Assembly (NCBI GenBank): GCA_029933115.1
Contig: JAOZOT010000088.1
Span: forward strand, 1 to 10,664
Direction of reading: 5' to 3'
From: Anaerolineae bacterium
GTDB taxonomy: Bacteria; Chloroflexota; Anaerolineae; E26-bin7
Length of the DNA stretch: 10,664 nt
Part shown: one piece after another, positions 1-8,200 of the stretch
Numbering within the stretch: the stretch's first letter is position 1
How the letters are laid out: each line of letters opens with the position of its first letter
The notes under the pieces: model-generated
What the model saw: only the letters and a program-made list of their open reading frames with translations
Database searches by the model: none
Told to the model about the DNA's origin: nothing
Translations under genes and position numbers: made by a program

Positions 1-569
1 ACGATGAGATGGACGGCCACGTGGCCTGGAAAGCGGCCGGCCGCTTCCTCGATGAATTTCAGATTGCGTTCCCAATCGTCCCTTTTCACCCGCCGGAAGA
101 CCCGCTCACAGGCGGCGTCCAGCCCAAAGCCGATGTGTTCGATTCCAACGTGCAACAGGGACTCCACCTGGCCCACATCGCGAGGCAGGATGGCCGCGTC
201 CACGGGGAGGTCGCAGACCCTACGGATGGCTTCTACCAACCCAAGGGTGCGTTGGAAGTAGCCTGGACCGGCGGTCACCTGAAGGCAGACGCGGCGGAAA
301 TCACCCTGGCTCGCAGCTTTGCCCAGACGGTCCAACACTTCCTTTTCATCAAATGAGGGCCAGGTGACGCGGGAGAGGTTGAGGGTTCGAGCGGAATTTT
401 TCGACGGGCTCGGAGAGCTGGTGCGAGCCTGAGCACAGAAGGCACAAGCCATGCGGCAACGCCCTCCCAGCATCAGATAGGCTGTGGTAGGGGCAACGTC
501 CATTCTGACGCCTGCCAAGCCGAGGACAGTGGCCGTCCCAATGGAAACGTTGATCTCGCCCAAGTTCAC
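1..569 (-). CDS. Radical SAM enzyme, biotin synthase-like; probable LipS-type lipoyl synthase (partial, C-terminus off left edge)
   Basis: The frame is open from a GTG at 569 to the window edge, giving 189 residues of an incomplete protein. Residues 38-45 read CRMACAFC, the CxxxCxxC motif that holds the [4Fe-4S] cluster of radical SAM enzymes, followed by AQAR, as in biotin synthase-like enzymes. Later segments (TAGPGYFQRTLGLVEAIR, LPVDAAILPRD, GIEHIGFGLDAA) fit the strands and helices of the TIM-type barrel. The GTG overlaps the lpdA stop by four bases (GTGA), so translation is probably coupled. The residues right after it (INVSIGTATVLGL) look like folded protein, which favours this start over the ATG at residue 23. 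Established: archaeal and some bacterial lipoyl synthases (LipS1/LipS2) are biotin synthase-like radical SAM proteins. Inference: next to E3, this is more likely a lipoyl synthase than BioB. The radical SAM family is sure; the substrate is not. Confidence 0.8.
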   Translation of the reverse strand, partial: MNLGEINVSIGTATVLGLAGVRMDVAPTTAYLMLGGRCRMACAFCAQARTSSPSPSKNSARTLNLSRVTWPSFDEKEVLDRLGKAASQGDFRRVCLQVTAGPGYFQRTLGLVEAIRRVCDLPVDAAILPRDVGQVESLLHVGIEHIGFGLDAACERVFRRVKRDDWERNLKFIEEAAGRFPGHVAVHLI

Positions 570-1975
570 ACCTTCCGAAAGTGAATAGCCTCACCGAAAG
601 CGGCTGCCTTGGCCGCCTCCATGAGCGTCTCAGGCAAGGTGGGGTGAGCGTGGATGGTTTGGGCGATGTCTTCTGCCGTGGCCCCCAACTGGATGGCCAG
701 GGCCCCCTCAGCGATGAGGTCGCTGGCCCGGGGGCCCATGATGTGCAAGCCCAGGACCCGTCCCGATCCTTTCTCGCAGACCATCTTCACCTGCCCTTCT
801 GTCTCGTCCATGGTCAGGGCGCGGCCGCTGGCCGAGAAAGGAAAGCGGACCACCTGGTAGTCGAGGCCCTGCTCTTTGGCCTCCTTCTCCTTCAGGCCCA
901 CCCCGGCCAACTCAGGGGTGGTGAAGACGCAATAGGGTACCGCCCGGTAGTCGGCGGCCCGCCGGTGCCCCAGGGCGTTCTCCACGGCGACCTCACCCTC
1001 GTAAGAAGCCACGTGGGCCAACATGTAGGTGCCCAACACGTCGCCGATGGCGTAGATGCCCGGCACGCCGGTCTCCATGAACTCGTTGACCAAGATGCGC
1101 TGCCCGTCCATCTTGAGGCCCAACTTGTCCACACCCAGCCCTTCGGTGTAGGGCCGGCGACCGACGGCCAGCAACACCTTTTCGGCGACGACGGCCCCTT
1201 CGCTCCTGGCGCCGGCAAACTTGACTCGCAGACGCCCATCTTCCAGGCTGATTTCCTCCACCGGCGCGTTGAGGTGGACCTCTACCCCTTGGGCGGACAG
1301 CAGCCGCCGGAAGCGACGGGCCAGTCTGCGGTCAACGGGGGGCAGCAGATGGGGTAACATCTCGATTACCGTCACTTTGGTCCCCAGGGCATTGAAAATG
1401 GAAGCAAACTCGACGCCGATCACCCCCCCACCGACGATGGCCAGGCTTTGCGGCAGCTCCTCCAGTGCCAGCAACTCTCGCGAAGTGAGCACGCCGGGCA
1501 GGTCCAGGCCGGGGATGGGCAGGCGAGCCGGCACCGAGCCGGTAGCGATGACGATTTTCCCGGCTGCCAGTTGCCGGCTGCCAGAGTCATCTCCGCTCAC
1601 CTTAACCTGCACCAAGCCCGGCTTCAGAATGGTGCCAACGCCCTCGTAAATATCAACTTTGTGGCCCTTCACCAGTTCGACGACGCTGGTCACCAGGGTG
1701 TCCACCACCTCATCCTTACGGGCCATCATCTGTGATAAGTTTACGGCTATGCGTCCGCCGATGTCCACGCCGTAGCGCGCGGCCTGCCTGGCCAGAAGGT
1801 AGGTTTCCACACTGCGCACGAGGGCTTTGGTGGGGATGCACCCGTGATTGAGGCAGGTGCCGCCGATGCGCTCCTTCTCCACCAAGGCCACCCTGGCCCC
1901 CAACTGAGCAGCCCGGATAGCAGCCACGTAACCTCCGGGCCCCCCGCCGATGATCACAACGTCGTACTCTGTCAT
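566..1975 (-). CDS. lpdA: Dihydrolipoyl dehydrogenase (E3)
   Basis: A complete 469-residue flavoprotein that re-oxidises dihydrolipoyl groups of 2-oxoacid dehydrogenase or glycine cleavage complexes with NAD+ in the cytoplasm. It shows the FAD dinucleotide motif GGGPGG (residues 10-15), the redox disulfide CLNHGC (Cys41, Cys46), the NAD-binding VGGGVIGVEF (181-190), the second FAD motif GIYAIGD (306-312), and the C-terminal interface motif HAHPTLPE with the His444-Glu449 catalytic pair. The length is normal for the family. The start is the ATG at 1975: it has an AGGAG 8 bases upstream, and the -10 hexamer of its promoter lies at 2005-2010, so the in-frame ATG at 2014 would be upstream of the transcript. 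It is the first gene of a leftward operon with the radical SAM gene. Mercuric and glutathione reductases share the fold, but the motif set and context favour E3. Confidence 0.97.
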   Translation of the reverse strand: MTEYDVVIIGGGPGGYVAAIRAAQLGARVALVEKERIGGTCLNHGCIPTKALVRSVETYLLARQAARYGVDIGGRIAVNLSQMMARKDEVVDTLVTSVVELVKGHKVDIYEGVGTILKPGLVQVKVSGDDSGSRQLAAGKIVIATGSVPARLPIPGLDLPGVLTSRELLALEELPQSLAIVGGGVIGVEFASIFNALGTKVTVIEMLPHLLPPVDRRLARRFRRLLSAQGVEVHLNAPVEEISLEDGRLRVKFAGARSEGAVVAEKVLLAVGRRPYTEGLGVDKLGLKMDGQRILVNEFMETGVPGIYAIGDVLGTYMLAHVASYEGEVAVENALGHRRAADYRAVPYCVFTTPELAGVGLKEKEAKEQGLDYQVVRFPFSASGRALTMDETEGQVKMVCEKGSGRVLGLHIMGPRASDLIAEGALAIQLGATAEDIAQTIHAHPTLPETLMEAAKAAAFGEAIHFRKV

Positions 1976-1983
1976 TTGAATCA

Positions 1984-1988
1984 CTCCT
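1984..1988 (-). promoter_or_regulatory. Ribosome binding site of lpdA
   Basis: AGGAG on the minus strand, 8 bases before the ATG at 1975. It decides the start of lpdA in favour of the MTEYDVVIIGGG beginning. Confidence 0.85.
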
Positions 1989-2004
1989 ACAGATGCGCTT
2001 TCTA

Positions 2005-2033
2005 ATTGTAACACAAGTTTCCCATTCTTTCAA
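2005..2033 (-). promoter_or_regulatory. Sigma-70-type promoter for the lpdA operon
   Basis: On the minus strand TTGAAA (2033-2028) is followed after 17 bases by TACAAT (2010-2005), each one base from consensus. The predicted transcript start is near 1998, which gives a leader of about 22 bases holding the lpdA ribosome binding site. Confidence 0.75.
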
Positions 2034-2064
2034 TTCCTGCCTTCCCGTTGCCGGCCGCGCAATG

Positions 2065-2074
2065 TAACATGTTA
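2065..2074. promoter_or_regulatory. Perfect 10-bp palindrome between divergent promoters, possible operator
   Basis: TAACATGTTA is its own reverse complement. It lies just upstream of the rightward -35 (2079) and about 30 bases upstream of the leftward -35 (2033). The half-site TAACAT recurs at 2107-2112 in the second inverted repeat, so one dimeric regulator could bind both. The regulator is not visible in the window. Confidence 0.45.
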
Positions 2075-2078
2075 TCAA

Positions 2079-2107
2079 TTGACAAGAACGCAAAGATGTT
2101 GTATACT
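2079..2107 (+). promoter_or_regulatory. Strong sigma-70-type promoter for the large surface protein gene
   Basis: A perfect -35 TTGACA (2079-2084), a 17-base spacer and a -10 TATACT (2102-2107, one mismatch). The transcript would start near 2114. This excludes the upstream in-frame TTG at 2048 as the start of the large gene. Confidence 0.8.
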
Positions 2108-2113
2108 AACATC
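2095..2113. promoter_or_regulatory. Inverted repeat over the rightward -10, possible operator
   Basis: The arms GATGTT (2095-2100) and AACATC (2108-2113) are exact reverse complements around GTATACT, which contains the -10 element. The centre TTGTATACTA resembles the pseudo-palindromes bound by FadR-type GntR regulators (GTnnAC core). Its position would make a bound protein a repressor. The assignment to a regulator family is a guess. Confidence 0.4.
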
Positions 2114-2118
2114 AGTGT

Positions 2119-2152
2119 CCGGCCGAGGGCCGGGCGCCGCCAAGCAGGGCGC
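2119..2152 (+). other. Two GC-rich hairpins in the 5' leader
   Basis: CCGGCC (2119-2124) pairs with GGCCGG (2128-2133) around GAG, and GCGCC (2134-2138) pairs with GGCGC (2148-2152) around a nine-base loop. They directly follow the predicted transcript start and end 11 bases before the first Shine-Dalgarno. They may stabilise the mRNA 5' end. No known riboswitch consensus was matched. Confidence 0.4.
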
Positions 2153-2163
2153 AAAAGCCGAAC

Positions 2164-2170
2164 GAGGAGG
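2164..2170 (+). promoter_or_regulatory. Ribosome binding site of the leader ORF
   Basis: GAGGAGG, followed by seven bases and the ATG at 2178. It directly abuts the in-frame ATG at 2171, so it cannot properly serve that codon. The site therefore points to the short leader ORF. Confidence 0.6.
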
Positions 2171-2177
2171 ATGTATC

Positions 2178-2222
2178 ATGAACGAGATGCCGGTTTCTCC
2201 CCCTCCCGCACGAATCAGTTAA
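2178..2222 (+). CDS. Short leader ORF (14 codons, MNEMPVSPPPARIS)
   Basis: ATG at 2178 with a near-ideal Shine-Dalgarno (GAGGAGG, 7-base spacer), stop TAA at 2220-2222. It is in a different frame from the large gene, whose ATG at 2240 lies 17 bases after the stop. The Pro-Pro-Pro run is a known kind of ribosome-slowing sequence that needs EF-P. Inference: translation of this ORF may couple to, or tune, initiation of the surface protein. It could also be the relic of an older start now in the wrong frame. There is no evidence that the peptide itself has a function. Confidence 0.4.
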   Translation: MNEMPVSPPPARIS

Positions 2223-2227
2223 ATGAT

Positions 2228-2234
2228 GGAGGGG
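2228..2234 (+). promoter_or_regulatory. Ribosome binding site of the large surface protein gene
   Basis: GGAGGGG with a five-base spacer to the ATG at 2240. It makes this ATG the best start for the long frame, ahead of the ATG at 2171 and the TTG at 2048. Confidence 0.65.
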
Positions 2235-2239
2235 CAGCG

Positions 2240-5200
2240 ATGCAATCGAGGGCCGGGGTTTGGCGGGCCGATGGGATCCGCAGCCGTGGCCTTTTGCGTT
2301 TTGGGGGCCTTTGTAGACCGACCGCTCCTGCCGGATTTGCAATCCGGCAGCCAGGCGGCGGATTGCAAATCCGCCGCAAGCAAAAATGGGGCCTGCTTGG
2401 TCTTTTGATCGTGGGTCTGGTGTTGGCCCTGGCCCTGCCGGCCCCCCGGTGGGGAGGGCCGGCCCACGCCCAGCAGCCGACGGCCACGACAAGCCCCACG
2501 GAGACCTTGCCGGCGGAGACGGCCACTGCCACGTCTCTGCCTACAGACACACCGACGCCCCTTCCCACAGAGACGGCGACAAAGACACCGACCGAGGTGC
2601 CGGCAGAGACGGCGACGCCGGCGCCAACCGAGGCCGCCACCCCAACTGAGGCGCCCATACAGACTCCGACAGAGACGGCCGGGCCATCGCCCTGGCCGAC
2701 GGACACTCCCACGCCGGTCTCTCCGTCTGAGCCCACGGCCACGCCGTTCCCCACCGCTACGCTCCTGCCGACGGCCACTTCCACAGCGACGCCGACGGCA
2801 ACGGCCACGCCTCTTCCCACCACTACGCTCCTGCCGACGGCGACACCGGCCACGATGTTGACACTCACCCCTACCTTTCCCTATCAGCCTACCGTCACCC
2901 CTACAGCCACCCTGGTCCGGAGAGAGACAAAGCCCATCTATGTTGAGGGAGAGGTCGTGGCCATTGACCCCTCGACCCTGACACTGCTCACGGAGCGGGG
3001 ACAACTCGTCATATCTCTGGTTGGGAGGGCCAGGGCGCTGGTCGGAGGGCGGTTTGTCCCTGCCTGGAGGCTAAAGAGGGGAGAGCACGTCGGTTGTGTG
3101 GTGAAGGAAGTGGACGGCTCCCCGCGCACCGATTTTGTCCTGGCCAGAGGGCCTTATGGGGCCGTGGGTGGCGAGGTAAAGGCGTCGGCGGCCGGGTCGG
3201 TACCCATGGGCCTTGGCTCGTCCCTGCCGCAGGGGGAGCAACTCTCAGAGACAGGCAACGACTCCCGTGCCCCACTGGTAGCCGTTGACGGGCAGGGCCA
3301 CCTTCACGTGGTGTGGTTCGAGTACGAGCGGGACTCCGGTCGGCACGGCCTCTTTTACACCTACTGGGACGGCAGCGGGTGGTCGAACCCCGGTCCTTTT
3401 CCGGGCAGCCAGGAGGGAGCCTTCGCTCCGGCCATGGTCACGGACGGCGAGGGGGGCGTGCATTTGCTGTGGGTAGAGGGAGAGGACGATTACGGAGATA
3501 GCATTCTGCACAGCCGGTACGACGGCAGCGGCTGGACGACGCCGGAGGCCATCCCCGGGCTTGACCCGGCCAGCTATTACTCTCTGGACAGGTACGCTGT
3601 AGCAGCCGATGCTCAGGGGGATCTTCACGTAGCGGTGTGGGCTTATCACCTCTCGCCCTATTACAGCGAACTGTTTCATCTGGAGAGAGGGGTCACGGGG
3701 TGGTCGTCACCTACTGCTATCGGCACCACCTGGGGGTGGGGGAGCTGGAGTGCCCTGGCCGTCGAAGGTGACGACGACACCCACGTGGCGTGGGTTGAAG
3801 AGGAGGAAGATAGCTATGGTTACCGCCTCAAGTACGCCAGGCAGGAGGGCGGCGACGGGTTTGTCGAGGGGGCAGAGATCTATGCCAAGGTGGGTGACGG
3901 TGTTCAGTCGGTGTATCGTGTAGATTCCCTGGCTCTGGCTTTCGACGGTGAGGGCAAGCTGCATGTCCTGTGGCAAGAAGTGGAGCACGTGCCCGACATG
4001 GGGGACGGTCCGACTTTTCTCCGGCACTCCTGGAGCGATGAGGAGGTGTGGTCGGATGCGTTGCTGCTTATGGGGGCCTCCGGTGCGGCTCTGGCCGTTG
4101 ACAGCGAGGGCTATCTGCATGCGGCCTGGTTCGTGGCCCAGAGTGTCGCCCTTGCCCGCTGGAATGGTTTGTGCTGGGATTTCGAGGAGGTAGTCGAAGC
4201 CCAGTGGTATTGGTGCAACTGCTATTATTGCGATTGGCCGGTTGTCGGCCTGGCCATAGACAGGCAGCATGGGGACGATGTGCACCTGGTCTGGGATCGG
4301 TCCTTTGAGGATGTCGGGAATGGCGGTTGTTATCGCGAGGTCTTCTATCATTCGCCCCGGCCGGAATTCAGGGGGGTGTGTGAGACCAGGGTCAACGATG
4401 ACCCCTCGCCGGGGGATCGAGGGGGAACAGCAGTGGCCGTGGCTGTGGACGGCACAGTCTACGCCGTGTGGGCGGACTATGAAAGCGGCGATGTGCGTCT
4501 GGATCGGGACGGCGGGAGTGGATGGGGCGCAGACGTTGTGGTGGCCAGTGCAGTGATTGCTTTCAGGCCGGGTGTGGCTGTGGATGGCCGTGGTTGGATC
4601 TATGTGGTGTGGGGGGACGACGAGGAGAGATACGTGTATGTCAGTCGTTCCACCGACGGCGGCCTGTCCTGGAGTGCGCCACAGAGGGTGCACGACGATC
4701 CCCAGGCGGTGCGGCAAATGGAGCCGGCTCTGGCCGTGGGGCCGGAGGGCACGGTCTATGTGGCCTGGATTCAGGAGGATCAGAGCGGGTACAATGACAT
4801 TCATCTGGCCCGGCAGGTGAGTGGAGAGGGGAGCTGGCAGTACGTGGGGGTGGTCAACGAGGGTGCGCCCTCCTGCTGTTGCCTGAACCCCGACATAGCT
4901 GTGGACGGTAAAGGGACTCTCCACCTCATCTGGGTGGAGATGGGGGATCTCTACTACAGGACCTCGGCCGACGGGGGCGAAAGCTGGAGTGCTGCGGTGA
5001 AGGTCAACAACGAGCCGGGCGAGGTGGGGGCAGCGGCCCTGGCCGTGGCAGCCGGGGGGCGGGCCTACGCCGTGTGGGAGGATGGCCGCGCTTACGAGGG
5101 GGGCATCTACGTGGCCGCTTCCGACGATTGGAGTGAGAACGTACGCGTTGGCCCGGGGCGTCCGGTACACTCACAGGAGAGAATGCCTGACATTGCTTTG

Positions 5201-8200
5201 GACGCCGAGGGCAGAGCCTACGTGGTGTGGATAGCATCGTATGGGGTGAGCGAGGCCGTCTATCTCAGCACCTCTGACGACTGGAGCGAGGCTGTCATGG
5301 TCAACTCCCCGGTGGCGACGGATCGCCGTCACCCGGCCGTGGCCGTGACTTCTGAGAGCACGGTTCACGTGGTGTGGGAGGACGCCCGCCGCGACGGCCA
5401 ATACAGCCTGGACATCTACCACGTCAGGATGGAGGGAGAGCCCCCCGCATTGTGGGTAGAGGTAGACGTTTCTACCGACGCACTCACCACCAACACCGAT
5501 GGCTGGCCCACGCCCAACCCGCTGGTGGTTACGGTGACGCTGAAATGCCCCGCTGACGTGGCATATTGCAATGCCCCTTTGTTTTTTGATCTGAGTTCTC
5601 AGGACCAAAAGGCACGGTTCTATGTTTACGACTCCGATCTTCTTTACTGCGATGTGGTCACGGACGATCCGAATAGCCCCTATTCCTTCAAGTCCTACAC
5701 TATGACCTGCCCGGGGTTCGAACTGTCTCCGGACACGACGGCCACCTATCGCTGGTGGGTCTGGGTTCAGCCCTCGGACGTGACAACGTTGGATGTCTCG
5801 GCGACGTGGTGGGATGGAGAGAGGGATACCGAGCAGGTGGGTATCCCCCAGGCTCACATCCACCCCGTCGTCTTCATCCATGGCATCCTGGGCTCGATGC
5901 CACCGGATCAATGGCTGTGGACAGAACGTCCACCGCAGCATGGGCTCGCGCCGGCTCATGGGGTGCTTGACCCGTTTGCGCAAACCTACTACCCGTTGCT
6001 GGATCATCTGGAGGCGATGGGCTACGAGTGGGGCAAGACACTCTTTGCCCTGACCTACGACTGGCGCGACTCTAATGATGTATCCGCGATGTTCCTGAAA
6101 GACCGGCTCGCGGATACCGTCATTCCCCAATCTACCTCTTCGCCCTATGTCGCCGCCGACGGCAAAGCGGACCTGGTGGTACACAGCATGGGCGGCTTGG
6201 TCAGTCGGGCCTATATCCAGAGCGACGATTATGCCGGAGACGTCCACAAGGTGATCTTTATTGCCACGCCTCATCGCGGTTTCGCCTGCACCTATCGGCA
6301 ACGGGAGGGTCTCACCTGGTCCAACTATACTAATACCGAGGTAAGCCTCTTTTCCGACGCTACCCTGATGGGTGAGCTGATGGACGGCGTTCTGTGGCCG
6401 TATCTGATCGAAGAGAAATACGACCCAACCCCGGACGAACTCGATGAGGACTGTACCTGGATACCCTCCGATCCTTTGGGAGGACTGGGGGGAAACTGGA
6501 ATTGCCGAAGGGCTCACTACAAGTGGACACACCACCCCACCCGCGGAGTCTCCTCCCTCTACGAGATGCTGCCCACAGAGGACATGGGAGTTTACCTGTT
6601 TGGGGAGAACGACGAGCCGTGGCCCTGTTCCGCCGGGGCTCCTCACGAGCGAAACCGGTGGCTCGAAGAATTGAACGCCAACATCCCTGGACTGGAAGCG
6701 GCCCTGGGCCTGGACAACATCTACGCCATCTACAGCGACACTGCGCCGGACGAAACCGACAAATCGTACACGGTGAAAAAGTGCCAACCGGACACCTTTG
6801 GCCGCTGGCCCTATGGGAAGCCTGTAGGTGATCCAGAGAACACTGCTGGCGACAACCTGATCCCGGCCAACAGCACCTCGCTCCGCAAGAGTGGGCTACT
6901 GGCACTAGCAGACGCTAATGAAGAAAGTATCCCCAAGGCTGGGCACAAGGGGATTGTGTACGAAAGAGAAACACAGAGGAAAGTGGCCGAGTTCCTGACG
7001 GGCTCGCCGCTGACCGGCACGGTCCAGTACGTGCCGCCCTGTGCGGTGGCTAACCTCATCCGGATTATCGCCATCATAGTCAGGTCTCCTGTCGAGATCA
7101 TGGTCACAGATCCGGCCGGGCAGCGCGTGGGCTACGACCCGGCCACGGGGGAGATGGTAGGCGAGATCCCAGGCGCTTTCTACACTGGACAGGGCGAGGT
7201 GCAGTTTATGTTGCTGTACAACACCCTGCCGGGTGAATACCGCATTACCGCTACCGGGATGGGCGAGGGCGACTATGAGCTGGAAGCCTTCGCTGTAGAC
7301 GAAAAAGGCGTGCAACGCCTGGCCGTCTTTACCGGCACCGTCACCGTCGGGCAGGTGGTGACCCATACGACGGCCTACACCGTGGCCGGCGCCACGCTCT
7401 TTTTCGACGACATGGAATCCGGCGGCGCGAACTGGTCGGCCCAAGGGGGCTGGGCGCTGTCCACCGGCGAGGCCCACAGCCCGGTCACTGCCTGGAACAG
7501 CGGCGTAGTCACGCCCGGCGAGCCGCTCACCCTCACCTTGCAAGTGCCCCTCGACCTTTCCGAGGCCCGGATGGCCAGCCTGACCTTCTGGCACAGCTAT
7601 ACCTTGTCAGGCCAAGGGCAGGTGCAGGTGGAGGTTTCCACCGATGGGGGAGAGAACTGGCAGACCCTTGCGGTCCGGCAGGACGGCGAACAGGATTGGA
7701 CGCCTGTCACCATGCGCCTGACGTCCTTTGCCGGCCCGGACCATCCGCCGCTGCGCCTGCGCTTCCGGCTCCTGCCCGGCAGCGCGGCCGACCGCTGGTT
7801 GATTGACGACGTGCAGGTGGAGGCGTTGGAGCCTCCCGCGCTCTACCCATTGCCTTTCGAGGACGATGTGGAGCGGTGGCGTCGCTGGGATGCCACGGGC
7901 GACTGGGCGGTGGTGACCGATACGGTATACGCCGGACAGCACAGTTGGGGGGCTGCCCAGGACGGGAGCGTGCTGACCCTGGCCGGGCAACTCGACCTGC
8001 GGGAGGTCACCACGCCGCGGCTTTCGTTCTGGCATCTTCTCGAAGGGGACGGGGCCGCAGGCGTCGTCGAGGTCTCGCCGGATGGGACGACGTGGCTGAC
8101 CCTCACGGCGGTCGGCGCGACCGAGGGGGCCTGGCAATGGGTGGAGGCCGACTTAAGTGCCTACGCCGGGCAGACTATCCACCTGCGTCTGCGCCTGGAT

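Noticed and set aside
1976..2014. Thirteen extra N-terminal residues for lpdA (ATG at 2014)
   Set aside because: This ATG lies upstream of the lpdA -10 element (2005-2010), and the normal family start with a good ribosome binding site is at 1975.
2114..2177. Leader as a c-di-GMP (GEMM) riboswitch, suggested by GCGCAAAAGCC
   Set aside because: The stretch is too short and lacks the second conserved half of the GEMM fold. The resemblance is only to a few bases.
2048..2239. Upstream starts of the large gene (TTG at 2048, ATG at 2171)
   Set aside because: The TTG lies upstream of the predicted transcript start near 2114. The ATG at 2171 directly touches the AGGAGG and so has no usable ribosome binding site. 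The ATG at 2240 has GGAGGGG at good distance.
2328..2377. Tandem hairpins as a rho-independent terminator
   Set aside because: No T-run follows either hairpin, and they lie inside a coding frame with a signal peptide immediately after.
2215..3004. Antisense frames opposite the first Thr/Pro linker (Val/Gly- or Arg-rich products)
   Set aside because: Val-Gly and Arg-rich repeats are what the reverse complement of Thr-Pro-Ala codons gives. No ribosome binding site or domain supports them.
3707..6787. Two long, abutting antisense open frames (487 and 538 codons)
   Set aside because: They lie opposite the propeller and hydrolase coding sequence. The composition of a GC-rich gene opens this antisense frame, and the translations (His/Pro/Arg-rich, no domain) are not protein-like.
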